A program made the position numbers and the translations under genes. The notes beneath the pieces are model-generated. The model was not told where the DNA came from. It saw only the letters and a program-made list of their open reading frames with translations, and did no database searches. From an uncultured Prevotellaceae bacterium (GTDB taxonomy: Bacteria > Bacteroidota > Bacteroidia > Bacteroidales > Bacteroidaceae): a stretch of 64,000 nucleotides of DNA. The DNA is taken from the NCBI GenBank assembly GCA_902762565.1, contig CACWOS010000008.1, forward strand, positions 1 to 64,000, given 5' to 3'. Of the stretch, positions 6,965 to 15,633 are shown piece by piece. Numbering within the stretch: the stretch's first letter is position 1; the number at the start of each line of letters is the position of its first letter.

Positions 6965-7957
6965 ATGGCATTTTTAACAAACGACAAACTGACCATCGTC
7001 GGCGCTGCTGGTATGATCGGTTCAAACATGGCTCAGACCGCCCTTATGATGGGTCTGACAAGTGAAATCTGTCTGTACGACGTATTCTCTCCAGAAGGTG
7101 TTGCCGAGGAGATGCGCCAGAGTGGCTTCGACGATGTGAATATCGTGGCTACCACCAACGCTGAGGAGGCTTTCAGGAACGCTAAGTACATCATCTCTTC
7201 TGGTGGTGCTCCCCGTAAGGCTGGTATGACCCGTGAGGACCTGCTGGCTGGCAACTGTAAGATTGCTGAGGAGCTGGGTCAGAACATCAAGAAGTACTGC
7301 CCAGACGTGAAGCACGTGGTCATCATCTTCAATCCCGCTGACCTGACTGGTCTTGTAACGCTGCTGTACTCTGGTTTGAAGCCTGGTCAGGTTACTACAC
7401 TGGCTGGTCTGGACACCACTCGTCTGCAGTCTGCTCTCGCTAAGAAGTTTGGCGTGATGCAGAACGAGATCACTGGTTGCGCTACCTATGGTGGTCACGG
7501 TGAGCAGATGGCTGTTTTCGGAAGCCATGTTGAAATTAAGGGTCGCAAACTGACTGACATCATCGGTACTGCTGAGTTCCCCGCAGAGGAATGGGAGCAG
7601 ATGAAGGTCGACGTCACCAAGGGTGGTGCCAAGATCATCGAGCTTCGCGGACGCAGCTCATTCCAGAGCCCTGCATACCTCTCTGTTGAGATGATTCGTG
7701 CCGCTATGGGTGGTGAGCCTTTCCGCTTCCCCGTTGGAACATACGTAAAGACTGACAAGTACGACCACATCATGATGGCTATGAAGACCACCATGACTGC
7801 TGAGGGTGCTAAGTTCGAGGTTCCTCAGGGTACAGCTGAGGAGAACGCTAAGCTGGATCAGAGCTACGAGCACCTGTGCAAGATGCGCGACGAGCTGGTT
7901 ACGCTGAACATCGTTCCTCCCATCGCTGAGTGGAGCAAGATTAATCCGAACCTGTAA
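6965..7957 (+). CDS. mdh: Malate dehydrogenase
   Basis: A 330-residue NAD-dependent enzyme of the lactate/malate dehydrogenase family, which interconverts malate and oxaloacetate; in Bacteroidota it serves the reductive branch from oxaloacetate to fumarate and succinate. N-terminal Rossmann motif VGAAGMIGSNM, ISSGGAPRKAGMTREDLL in the cofactor and substrate loop, IFNPADLTGLVT, the DTTRLQSALA segment, and the catalytic histidine in YGGHGEQMAVFGSHV. It stands alone between divergent and convergent genes and is followed by a hairpin terminator. Confidence 0.93.
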   Translation: MAFLTNDKLTIVGAAGMIGSNMAQTALMMGLTSEICLYDVFSPEGVAEEMRQSGFDDVNIVATTNAEEAFRNAKYIISSGGAPRKAGMTREDLLAGNCKIAEELGQNIKKYCPDVKHVVIIFNPADLTGLVTLLYSGLKPGQVTTLAGLDTTRLQSALAKKFGVMQNEITGCATYGGHGEQMAVFGSHVEIKGRKLTDIIGTAEFPAEEWEQMKVDVTKGGAKIIELRGRSSFQSPAYLSVEMIRAAMGGEPFRFPVGTYVKTDKYDHIMMAMKTTMTAEGAKFEVPQGTAEENAKLDQSYEHLCKMRDELVTLNIVPPIAEWSKINPNL

Positions 7958-7958
7958 T

Positions 7959-8007
7959 CAATTGAGAATTGAAAATTCTTTGACCTAAAGGTTCTCTGAC
8001 CTAAAGG
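7959..8007. repeat. Short tandem repeats after mdh
   Basis: Right after the mdh stop codon come three degenerate heptamers (CAATTGA, GAATTGA, AAATTCT; 7959-7979), the family also found between trpG and trpD. They are followed by two copies of TGACCTAAAGG (7981-7991 and 7997-8007) at 16-nt spacing. Confidence 0.6.
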
Positions 8008-8059
8008 TGCAGAGTGTGGCTTTGCAATCAAAGCGACCAAGGTCGATGAGATAATTAAG

Positions 8060-8086
8060 GCCCGTCTGAAAGGACGGGCTTTATTT
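8060..8086 (+). terminator. Terminator of mdh
   Basis: A 7-bp stem GCCCGTC/GACGGGC (8060-8066, 8073-8079) with loop TGAAAG, followed by TTTATTT. The converging gene ends at 8085, so the hairpin may serve both strands, though the U-tract is better on the plus strand. Confidence 0.8.
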
Positions 8087-10364
8087 ATGGCAGTACGACA
8101 TCCTGCTGTCGTTCCTTAGGTGTGACCTTGACATTGACAACCTGACCATCTTTCATCTCAGCCTCAACGGTAGTACTACGTGAAGCACAAAGCTTGAATC
8201 TGACATTCCATGTTTTGGGCCAAGCAGGGAAGATATAGAGTTTGTCATTCACTTCCTGCAGCAACATCTCCTGCATACCTATCATACCAGAACCGCCCCA
8301 GTTATGGTCAGGCGACCAGTCGAAGCCAGGTCCCCAGAATGCAGGGAAGCGGTAGGGCCCATTAGCCATCTTCTGTTTTGCCAAAGACGCAGCCTCTTCT
8401 GTTAGTCCTAAACAGGCAGCCCAAATGATGTCTTGTTTCCACCCAACATGTGAACGGAACTTCACAGCCAGCGAGTCATTCCAATAGGTATTGCGTGCAA
8501 TCTCGATATTTGGACGCCCTACCCCATACATACGCCAAGGGAACACTGGATAGAGTTGCATCGTCTCTGTATTCTGTACGCGTTCATAATGGAGGGCAGG
8601 AGCTATCATACCATCCTTGATAGTAATGTCAGGGAGGCGACGCAGAAATGAAGAGTGATTGCGTGCCACACTCCTACCTTCAGGTGGGAGAAGAGTGAAG
8701 AGTGAAGAATCATTCTTCTCCTTGTCCAAAGCCATTAAAGCCTCGGTTACTGTGGTGAGGGCAGCGATGGTAGAGGTAGAGTTATAGGCGCCTTTGAAAG
8801 TCTCGCCACCAGAGCCTGGATAGAGTACCAGTTTGCCATTACCGTCCAGTTTCTTTGCACCTCGCTGATTGGCCAGATACTGATAATGCTCGTCGAAGAA
8901 GCGCAAGCACGAGCGAATCATGGGGATATATGCACTAATGTCCATGCCGTTGTAACGATGTGCCTCGAGTGCCATCATACAGAACTCCAGACAGGTGTCC
9001 CACTCGTATTCCAGCCAGGCGTTGCGCTCCATACCTGGGTCGAAGCCAGTTGGTCGCTTCGTGCCATATTCCGGATAGCAGGGCAAACCGTAATTCTCAA
9101 TCTGTTCGGTCAGACAAGCACCCTCATGTCCCCAATACAGTCGTGAACGTTCTTCCGCGTTCTTATATATATTAAGGTAGAAGTCGAGTTGTGGGCGAAG
9201 CAGGTCGAAATCGCCATTCTTCAACATGGGCCAATACACCAAGCGCTGGTTTTGAGCCGTATGTACACCCCCACCCCAGTTGCGGAAGTCGGGACTCAAC
9301 TGATACTCTTCTTCTTGGTTAACATATTCAGGATCGAAGGTAAAGAGTCCGCCATTAAACTTGGTAGGCCATTGTCCTTTGGCGTTACAGGCTAACATAT
9401 AACGGAATAGCGTGTAGTTGCGTGTCAGTTGTTCTGCATCGCCTGTTGACTCTAGATAACTACGCTTCCAGAACCGTTGCCACCAACGACGTGTGTTACG
9501 ACGGTCGTAATCGTGACGGACTGTACGTTCAACAGAAGAAAGCTGCGCTGACCAGGCATCGACATTGCCTTGGCGATTGGCCAAGGTTATCTGAAGATTT
9601 GCATTCTTACGTGGACGCTCCGTCACATACATCCATCCTTTATAATCGCTGCTGGCATAACGGCCCGTCACTTCATCCATCAACACGAAGCCATCGCCCT
9701 TCATACGTCCGCCAAAAACGAGATCCTTCAAAGGATTACTAAGTTTTTCCTTCACAGCATCCATCTTCTGCTGAGTAACTGTGGCATCAAAGATGGTCTT
9801 CTCGCCATTACAATGCATGAAGGTCAGTACACGGTCAGCAGCCACAATACTATCATGATGCGTCAGCAAACCTTTTGGAGCCGAAAACTTGTAACTGCTC
9901 TGAAAAGCCTCACGCTTGGTCATCGTAATATCTCTGGTGCGCCAATTCTCATAGGTAACAGCGATATTCAGTGCCTCCCGTTTAGTAGTCATATCAACAT
10001 GCACAACGGGTTTCTCGACATCAGCCCAAAACTGGATGCTAATCACACCATCCGTCAACTCCACATAACCTTCGTTCAGATGCAGAATCTGACGAAAGTA
10101 ATTCATATCCATATTCGGAGACAGGCTAATGCGGAAACGGCCAGCCTTGAGTAAGGTATTATTCTCGTCGAACGAACCGCTACGCGACAGATAGAACAGT
10201 ATGTCGCCATCTTCCATCCACACATTCATGCCCACGTCGCCACCACCACAGGGCATCGACTCCGAAGAATTCTTACTCGGAGTATTCCACTCGTAGTCCT
10301 TAGGTTGACACCATGCAGACAGACATGTCGTCAACAAAGCGTATATCAATAAATACTTCTTCAT
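8085..10364 (-). CDS. Secreted DUF5703-type protein, probable (alpha/alpha)6-barrel glycoside hydrolase
   Basis: A 759-residue exported protein with signal peptide MKKYLLIYALLTTCLSAWCQ. The N-terminal part (MPCGGGDVGMNVWMEDGDILFYLSRSGSFDENNTLLKAG) resembles the DUF5703 family of Bacteroidota. The middle and C-terminal half (GALLxFDPEYVNQE-like, WGGGVHTAQNQRLVYWP, PGSGGETFKGAYNST, WGPGFDWSPDHNWGGSGMIGMQEML) resemble the helical barrel of GH95/GH65-like proteins, followed by a small beta domain. I infer a role in glycan breakdown, without evidence for the substrate. The gene lies 42 nt after trpA and may be read through from the trp operon. Three GAAGAGT-type heptamers (8690-8710) lie in frame. 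Confidence 0.65.
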   Translation of the reverse strand: MKKYLLIYALLTTCLSAWCQPKDYEWNTPSKNSSESMPCGGGDVGMNVWMEDGDILFYLSRSGSFDENNTLLKAGRFRISLSPNMDMNYFRQILHLNEGYVELTDGVISIQFWADVEKPVVHVDMTTKREALNIAVTYENWRTRDITMTKREAFQSSYKFSAPKGLLTHHDSIVAADRVLTFMHCNGEKTIFDATVTQQKMDAVKEKLSNPLKDLVFGGRMKGDGFVLMDEVTGRYASSDYKGWMYVTERPRKNANLQITLANRQGNVDAWSAQLSSVERTVRHDYDRRNTRRWWQRFWKRSYLESTGDAEQLTRNYTLFRYMLACNAKGQWPTKFNGGLFTFDPEYVNQEEEYQLSPDFRNWGGGVHTAQNQRLVYWPMLKNGDFDLLRPQLDFYLNIYKNAEERSRLYWGHEGACLTEQIENYGLPCYPEYGTKRPTGFDPGMERNAWLEYEWDTCLEFCMMALEAHRYNGMDISAYIPMIRSCLRFFDEHYQYLANQRGAKKLDGNGKLVLYPGSGGETFKGAYNSTSTIAALTTVTEALMALDKEKNDSSLFTLLPPEGRSVARNHSSFLRRLPDITIKDGMIAPALHYERVQNTETMQLYPVFPWRMYGVGRPNIEIARNTYWNDSLAVKFRSHVGWKQDIIWAACLGLTEEAASLAKQKMANGPYRFPAFWGPGFDWSPDHNWGGSGMIGMQEMLLQEVNDKLYIFPAWPKTWNVRFKLCASRSTTVEAEMKDGQVVNVKVTPKERQQDVVLP

Positions 10365-10406
10365 ATATGATGAAGACGAATGATGAATGACTTTGCACCC
10401 AAACGG

Positions 10407-11186
10407 CTATTGGGCAAGAGCAGCGCTGAGTCGGTCAAGGGCGGCATCGGTATTGCCATTTTCCTCATTAAGGAGGGTAACGAACTTTGAACCGATGATA
10501 GCACCTGCGGCATTGTCCTGAGCAGCCTTAAGGGTCTGGGCATTCGAAATGCCAAAGCCTATCATACGAGGATTACGCAGGTTCATAGCGTTGATGCGAC
10601 GGAAATACTCTTGTTTCTGGTCGTCGAAACTCTTCTGGGTACCAGTGATGGAAGCTGACGAAACCATATAGATGAAGCCATCGGTGTGGTCGTCAATAAA
10701 ACGAATTCGCTCCTCGCTGGTCTCAGGGGTGATCAGCATAATGATGCGCAGGTCGTACTTGTCAGCAACGGGTTTCACGATGTTCAGATAGTCGTCGAAA
10801 GGCAGGTCAGGAATGATGGCACCACTGACGCCAGCCTCAACACAGCTTTTGCAGAATTCCTCAATGCCGTAATGCAGGATGGGATTGAGATAACCCATCA
10901 GCACAAGGGGAATCTCTACTTGGTCCTTGATGGCCTTCAACTGAGCGAAAAGCGTCTTCAGATTCATGCCGTTCTTTAAAGCCTGCGTTGCGGCACTCTG
11001 GATGACAGGACCATCAGCCAAAGGGTCGCTGAAGGGAATACCCACTTCAATCATAGCGATGCCACGACGCTGCATGGTGAGAATCACATCGGCAGTACCT
11101 TCAAGCGAAGGACAACCAGCACAGAAATAGAGTGAAAGGAGCTTCTTGTCCTTACTATTTGCGAAAAGAGAATTAATCTTATTCAT
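10407..11186 (-). CDS. trpA: Tryptophan synthase alpha subunit
   Basis: A 259-residue TIM-barrel protein that cleaves indole-3-glycerol phosphate to indole. Catalytic acids are in [20 protein letters not shown] (the E and D equivalents of E49 and D60 of Salmonella), and phosphate-binding segments include GFGISNAQT and [11 protein letters not shown]. Last gene of the trp operon; its start overlaps the end of trpF by 8 nt, suggesting translational coupling. It is separated from its partner trpB, which is first in the operon. Confidence 0.95.
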   Translation of the reverse strand: MNKINSLFANSKDKKLLSLYFCAGCPSLEGTADVILTMQRRGIAMIEVGIPFSDPLADGPVIQSAATQALKNGMNLKTLFAQLKAIKDQVEIPLVLMGYLNPILHYGIEEFCKSCVEAGVSGAIIPDLPFDDYLNIVKPVADKYDLRIIMLITPETSEERIRFIDDHTDGFIYMVSSASITGTQKSFDDQKQEYFRRINAMNLRNPRMIGFGISNAQTLKAAQDNAAGAIIGSKFVTLLNEENGNTDAALDRLSAALAQ

Positions 11187-11784
11187 TGTTCAATGCGTTT
11201 AAAAAGTCTTTTAATTTGTTGATATCTTTAAGCCCTGGGGCGATTTCGAAGCGAGAGTTGAGGTCGATGCCTACGCACTTAGAATGATGAGAGGCTTTTA
11301 CACGCTCTGTATCATCGGGGCCGATGCCACCACTGAGGAGAAACGGAGTGTTGCCATCATAGGCTGAGAGCACGCTCCAGTCGAACTGCAGTCCACTACC
11401 ACCCACGGAAGGGCATTTAGTATCGAAAAGGTAGTAATCCACAAGCCCCTCGTATGTCTTGTATGTCGCAATATCATCCTGTCCACTCACACTAATCGCC
11501 TTGATCAGTTTGAGCCCTTTCAACTGAGCACAGTAATCGGCTGACTCATGACCATGCAACTGGATGAATTCGAGGGCATAGTCATCTGCGATTCTCCTGA
11601 CCGTCTCGATATCCTCATCGACAAACACCCCGACACACTTGCAGTTTGTAGGCAGATAGGCTGGACGCTCGCTGACGTAACGACTCGACTTCGGCCAGAA
11701 GATAAAGCCCATCAGGTCGATACCCAGTGCCTCCACCTCACGGATGTTCTCCGCATCACGCATGCCACAGACCTTAATCATCAT
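11179..11784 (-). CDS. trpF: Phosphoribosylanthranilate isomerase
   Basis: A 201-residue TIM barrel starting [29 protein letters not shown], with the catalytic cysteine in KVCGM and the C-terminal [16 protein letters not shown] phosphate-binding region. It converts N-(5-phosphoribosyl)anthranilate to CdRP. It is separate from trpC, unlike the fused enzyme of E. coli, and overlaps trpC by 4 nt and trpA by 8 nt. Confidence 0.95.
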   Translation of the reverse strand: MMIKVCGMRDAENIREVEALGIDLMGFIFWPKSSRYVSERPAYLPTNCKCVGVFVDEDIETVRRIADDYALEFIQLHGHESADYCAQLKGLKLIKAISVSGQDDIATYKTYEGLVDYYLFDTKCPSVGGSGLQFDWSVLSAYDGNTPFLLSGGIGPDDTERVKASHHSKCVGIDLNSRFEIAPGLKDINKLKDFLNALNNE

Positions 11785-12518
11785 AGCTTCGAAATGAATT
11801 CGTTAAGAGCCTGACCTGGGTCGGCAGTCTTCATAAAGTTCTCACCGATGAGAAAACCGCGGAAACCAGCTTGGCGCAATGCACGAACGGTATCAGGGTT
11901 CGAAATGCCGCTTTCACTGACCTTGACAGCATCCTTGGGCAACAATTCTGCCAGACGGAAACTATTCTCCACGTCCGTGACGAACGAACCGAGATTGCGG
12001 TTGTTGATGCCGCAAAGGTCGGGGCCGAGGGCAGCATATTCCAATTCCGGCTCGGAGTGCATCTCCAGCAGCACTTCGAGGCCCAGCTCGTGGGCTTTCT
12101 CCAACAGGCGTTTGCACTCTTGCTTCGAGAGGCAAGCGGCAATGAGTAGCACGGCACTTGCCCCACACAGGGCAGCGGCATAGAGCTGAGCTTCATCAAT
12201 GACGAAGTTCTTATATAATATAGGTAGCGTGACGCCGCTCTGACGGGCCGTGCGGATGAAGTCGTCCGAGCCACCAAAGTAGTGCTCGTCGGTCAGGATG
12301 CTCAGTGCTGCTGCACCATTCTGCTGATACGACAGCGGAATGATGTCGGCCCTACCCTCTTCCTTGATCCAGCCCTTCGAGGGCGACTTGCGCTTGAACT
12401 CAGCGATAATGCCGCTCTCGCTCTGGAGCAATGCCTCACGTAAAGAAGCCTTCTTGGCGCAAAACTGCTCCAGCTCCAGATGCTTGTGGGCAACGATCTC
12501 TTTTAGAATATCTTGCAT
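11781..12518 (-). CDS. trpC: Indole-3-glycerol phosphate synthase
   Basis: A 245-residue TIM barrel. Signature EFKRKSPSKGWI near residue 40, YFGGSDDFIRTARQ, the catalytic lysine in PILYKNFVIDEAQ, GINNRNLGSFVTD and VSESGISNPDTV. It closes CdRP to indole-3-glycerol phosphate. It follows trpD by 18 nt and overlaps trpF by 4 nt. Confidence 0.95.
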   Translation of the reverse strand: MQDILKEIVAHKHLELEQFCAKKASLREALLQSESGIIAEFKRKSPSKGWIKEEGRADIIPLSYQQNGAAALSILTDEHYFGGSDDFIRTARQSGVTLPILYKNFVIDEAQLYAAALCGASAVLLIAACLSKQECKRLLEKAHELGLEVLLEMHSEPELEYAALGPDLCGINNRNLGSFVTDVENSFRLAELLPKDAVKVSESGISNPDTVRALRQAGFRGFLIGENFMKTADPGQALNEFISKL

Positions 12519-12536
12519 AATCTTCGTTATTACGAA

Positions 12537-13547
12537 TCAGCTATTCAGTTCCACAAACTTCTTGAAGGTCTTCAGGGCATTGCCGCTGTCGATGCTCTCG
12601 CGGGCAATCTCCACGCACTCCTCGATACTCTTCTGGCCCTTCTCCAGCACCTGAATACCGAAGGCGGCATTAGCCAGCACGATATTCTTCTGGGCAGGCA
12701 GGGCGCGGTTCTCCAATACGCTGTCGAAAATCTGTGCGGCCTCCTCTTCCGTAGCACCACCAACGAGCTCCTCGGGTTTAGCAATGTCGAAGCCGAGGTC
12801 GCTGGGCTTGAAGATGCGCTCGTACTGCTTGGTCGTCACCTTGAAGTCACCAGTGAGTGAAATCTCGTCGTAGCCGTCGATGCTATTCACGATACCGTAG
12901 TCAATACCAATCTTCTGATACACCTGATTGTAGAGGCGCATCTGATCAAGATTGGCAACGCCCAGCAACTGACACTGAGGCTGACTGGGGTTAACCAATG
13001 GTCCCAGCAGATTGAAGATGGTGGGGAACTGCAAGGCCTTGCGGATAGGACCTACGAACTTCATGGCCTTGGCGAAGAGCTGTGCGTGCAGATAGACGAC
13101 GCCAGCCTCGTTCAACGAACGGTTCAGCTTGTCGATATCATCCGTAAACTTGATGCCGTGATGGGCAATCACGTTTGAGGCACCGCTGACGCTGGTGGCG
13201 GCATAGTTACCATGCTTGGCGACCTTGTAGCCTGCGCCGGCAATCACAAAGCAACTTGTAGTCGAAATATTAAACGTATTCTTGCGGTCGCCACCCGTAC
13301 CTACCACGTCAATATAACGGTCGGCATTGAGGATAGCAGGAACGCCCGTTTCCAGGATACCATCGCGGAAACCCAGCAGTTCGTCAACCGTGACGCCGCG
13401 CATCTGCAAGGCCGTTAGCAGGGCCGTAATCTGTTCTGTAGGATACTCACTCTGTGTGATACCAATCAGAATATTCTTCATTTCTTCACGAGACAGTTCC
13501 TCGTGGTTCAGCATCCTGTTCAGGATGTCTTTCATTGTCTGTGCCAT
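12537..13547 (-). CDS. trpD: Anthranilate phosphoribosyltransferase
   Basis: A 336-residue protein with the PRPP-binding VGTGGDRKNTFNISTTSCFV (GTGGD at residues 83-87), AKHGNYAATSVSGASNV, and GPLVNP in the second half. It joins anthranilate to PRPP. The gap to the upstream trpG is a 7-nt tandem array. It is a stand-alone trpD, not fused to trpG. Confidence 0.95.
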   Translation of the reverse strand: MAQTMKDILNRMLNHEELSREEMKNILIGITQSEYPTEQITALLTALQMRGVTVDELLGFRDGILETGVPAILNADRYIDVVGTGGDRKNTFNISTTSCFVIAGAGYKVAKHGNYAATSVSGASNVIAHHGIKFTDDIDKLNRSLNEAGVVYLHAQLFAKAMKFVGPIRKALQFPTIFNLLGPLVNPSQPQCQLLGVANLDQMRLYNQVYQKIGIDYGIVNSIDGYDEISLTGDFKVTTKQYERIFKPSDLGFDIAKPEELVGGATEEEAAQIFDSVLENRALPAQKNIVLANAAFGIQVLEKGQKSIEECVEIARESIDSGNALKTFKKFVELNS

Positions 13548-13556
13548 ATCTAATTT

Positions 13557-13590
13557 AATTGAAAATTGACAATTGATAATTGATAATTAA
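13557..13590. repeat. Tandem heptamer (AATTGAN) array between trpG and trpD
   Basis: Units AATTGAA, AATTGAC, AATTGAT, AATTGAT at exact 7-nt spacing plus a partial AATTAA. The array starts 9 nt before the trpD ATG and ends in the trpG stop codon (13587-13589), so it makes up nearly the whole gap. Confidence 0.9.
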
Positions 13591-14150
13591 AGAAACATCC
13601 AGTTTTGCAGCATTTTCCGTCCGTCAGGCGTCAGCACACTCTCGGGGTGGAACTGGATGCCGCGGACGTTCAATTCACGATGACGCAGGGCCATAATCTG
13701 TCCTTCGTCTGAGACAGCCGTCACCTCTAAGCAGTCGGGCAATCCCTCACGAGAGACCACCCACGAGTGGTAGCGTCCGATGGTGATGTCGCGCTCGATG
13801 CCACTGAAGATGGGGTCGTCGGCAATAATGTGACAGGGCGTGGCGACTCCGTGAAAGACGTCGCTCAGGTTCTCGAGCTTTCCCCCAAACGCCTCACCAA
13901 TGGCCTGATGACCCAGGCAGACCCCCAAGATAGGTTTCTTGCCGGCATAGGTCTTAATCACATCCAACAGCAGGCCCGCCTCAGAGGGAATACCAGGGCC
14001 TGGGCTCAGGATAATTTTACTGAACTGCTCCAGGTCTTCGAGTTCAAACTGGTCGTTGCGCACCACGGTGACCTCAGCGCCCAGCTCTTTCACTAAATGA
14101 CTCAGGTTATAGGTAAACGAGTCGTAATTATCTATAATAACAATCTTCAT
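13587..14150 (-). CDS. trpG: Anthranilate synthase glutamine amidotransferase subunit
   Basis: A 187-residue class I glutamine amidotransferase with catalytic triad C78 (GVCLGHQAIGE), H168 and E170 (QFHPESVLT), and the oxyanion-loop motif LSPGPGIPSE. It supplies ammonia to TrpE. PabA would look the same, but its place between trpE and trpD supports TrpG; it may serve both pathways. Confidence 0.93.
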   Translation of the reverse strand: MKIVIIDNYDSFTYNLSHLVKELGAEVTVVRNDQFELEDLEQFSKIILSPGPGIPSEAGLLLDVIKTYAGKKPILGVCLGHQAIGEAFGGKLENLSDVFHGVATPCHIIADDPIFSGIERDITIGRYHSWVVSREGLPDCLEVTAVSDEGQIMALRHRELNVRGIQFHPESVLTPDGRKMLQNWMFL

Positions 14151-14180
14151 ATCCGTAAAATCCGTTTAATCCGTGTTCGT
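14151..14180. repeat. Tandem nonamer (ATCCGTNNN) array between trpE and trpG
   Basis: Three 9-mers ATCCGTAAA, ATCCGTTTA, ATCCGTGTT at 14151, 14160 and 14169 fill the complete 30-nt gap from the trpG start codon to the trpE stop codon. Confidence 0.8.
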
Positions 14181-15599
14181 TTAAAGTGCTTCTGCCTTCT
14201 CGATGGCCTTGCGCAGGGCACCGAGTTTGTTGTTCACTTCCTGTAATTCATACTCCACATCGCTCTTGGCCACGATGCCGCCGCCAGCCTGGAACCACAG
14301 CTCGCCGTTTCGCGAGACAAACGTGCGGATGGTGATGGCCTGATTCAGGCTGCCGTCCAGTCCGATGATGCCAATACAACCACCGTAGGCACCGCGGTTG
14401 TGGGGCTCGTACTCGCTGATCAGCTGCATGGCGCGAACCTTCGGCGCACCGCTCAGTGTGCCAGCTGGGAACGTGTCGATAAATGCCTTGATGGGGTCTG
14501 CACCCTCGTCAAGCTCACCACTGACGCGAGAGACGAGGTGGATGACATGCGAGTAGTACTGCAAATCCTTATAGAAATCAACCTTCACACCGTGACAGTT
14601 GCGACTCAGGTCGTTGCGGGCCAAGTCCACCAGCATCACGTGCTCGGCATTCTCCTTCGGGTCGTTGCGCAGATACTCGGCCCCCTTGCGGTCGGCCTCG
14701 GCATCGCCCGTACGCTTGGTCGTGCCTGCAATCGGGTCGATATAGGCTTTAAAAGCTTTTGGCTTTTGGCTATTGGCTATTGGCTCTATCCTACAGTGAG
14801 TCTCAGGACTTGAACCAAAAATTCTGAACCCGCCAAAGTCGAAGTAGAACAGATACGGGCTGGGGTTGATGCTCCTTAGTGCACGGTAGAGCTTGAAGTC
14901 GTCACCCTCGTACTTCTGGATGAAGCGACGCGAAAGTACTATCTGGAACACATCGCCACGCAGACAGTGGGCAATACCTCGGCGGATGTTTGCACAGTGC
15001 TCGTCGTCCGTCAGCGTCGAACGCACATCACCTACGGGATGGAAGTCGTAAGCCTGTACGTTGGACTTGTTCATCGCCTTCAACACGGCATCAATGTCTG
15101 CAGTGTCGCCCAGCGTCACAACTTTTAGCATGTTGTTATGATGGTCGAACACGATTACCACCTTATATAATATATATAGCACGTCGGGGGCATCATTCTT
15201 TGCCTGCGTCTCGTCCTTCACGGCGATATCCTCAAAATAGCGCACAGCATTGAACGACGTATAGCCGAACAGTCCGCATACGTCCGCATCATCACCCTCC
15301 ACTTGAATGTTATCGATGAGGGCATGAATGGCTTTATCCGAGCGGTAGTCTTTGTTCACCTCATGCTGGAGAGTCGTCCCGTCAGGATAGGTAACGATAG
15401 CGATGCCGTGACCGATAGCTACGCTGGCAATGGGATTGATGCCGATAAACGAGCGTGAATTGTTGGCGTCGTGATAGTCCGAACTCTCCATCAGCGCACT
15501 CTGTGGATACAGGTCGCGCAATCGCATATACACTCCCACCGGCGTGTACAAATCCGCCAAGATGGTCTTGCTGCTTGTTTGATATTTATAGGTATTCAT
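14181..15599 (-). CDS. trpE: Anthranilate synthase component I
   Basis: A 472-residue chorismate-utilising enzyme. The C-terminal catalytic half has FQIVLSRRF, FGSSPETHCRIE, DPIAGTTKRTGDAEADRKGAE, ENAEHVMLVDLARNDLSR, FPAGTLSGAPKVRAM and GGCIGIIGLDG. The first ATG (15597-15599) is chosen; a TTG 9 nt upstream lies in a repeat. An unusual stretch (residues about 272-281, reading IANSQKPKAF) sits between CRIE and AYIDPIAGT and is encoded by a 7-nt tandem array (14757-14784). A nearly identical peptide is inserted in waaA. It lies in a surface-loop position between conserved motifs, so activity is probably kept. Confidence 0.94.
   Translation of the reverse strand: MNTYKYQTSSKTILADLYTPVGVYMRLRDLYPQSALMESSDYHDANNSRSFIGINPIASVAIGHGIAIVTYPDGTTLQHEVNKDYRSDKAIHALIDNIQVEGDDADVCGLFGYTSFNAVRYFEDIAVKDETQAKNDAPDVLYILYKVVIVFDHHNNMLKVVTLGDTADIDAVLKAMNKSNVQAYDFHPVGDVRSTLTDDEHCANIRRGIAHCLRGDVFQIVLSRRFIQKYEGDDFKLYRALRSINPSPYLFYFDFGGFRIFGSSPETHCRIEPIANSQKPKAFKAYIDPIAGTTKRTGDAEADRKGAEYLRNDPKENAEHVMLVDLARNDLSRNCHGVKVDFYKDLQYYSHVIHLVSRVSGELDEGADPIKAFIDTFPAGTLSGAPKVRAMQLISEYEPHNRGAYGGCIGIIGLDGSLNQAITIRTFVSRNGELWFQAGGGIVAKSDVEYELQEVNNKLGALRKAIEKAEAL
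14757..14784. repeat. Tandem heptamer array inside trpE
   Basis: TTTTGGC, TTTTGGC, TATTGGC, TATTGGC at exact 7-nt spacing, followed by a decayed unit. Read on the reverse strand it encodes the ANSQKPK segment of TrpE. The same family is at 28996-29023 in waaA. Confidence 0.88.
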
Positions 15600-15633
15600 A
15601 ACTTTCAACTTTCAATTATCAACTTTCAACTTA
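15600..15633. repeat. Tandem heptamer (AACTTTC) array between trpB and trpE
   Basis: AACTTTC, AACTTTC, AATTATC, AACTTTC plus a partial unit, at exact 7-nt spacing. It fills the gap from the trpE ATG to the trpB stop codon (15631-15633), which is part of the last unit. Confidence 0.9.

Noticed and set aside
10391..10400. CTTTGCACC on the plus strand before the trpA end, similar to a promoter -7 context
   Set aside because: It lacks the TA of TAnnTTTG and no plus-strand gene follows.
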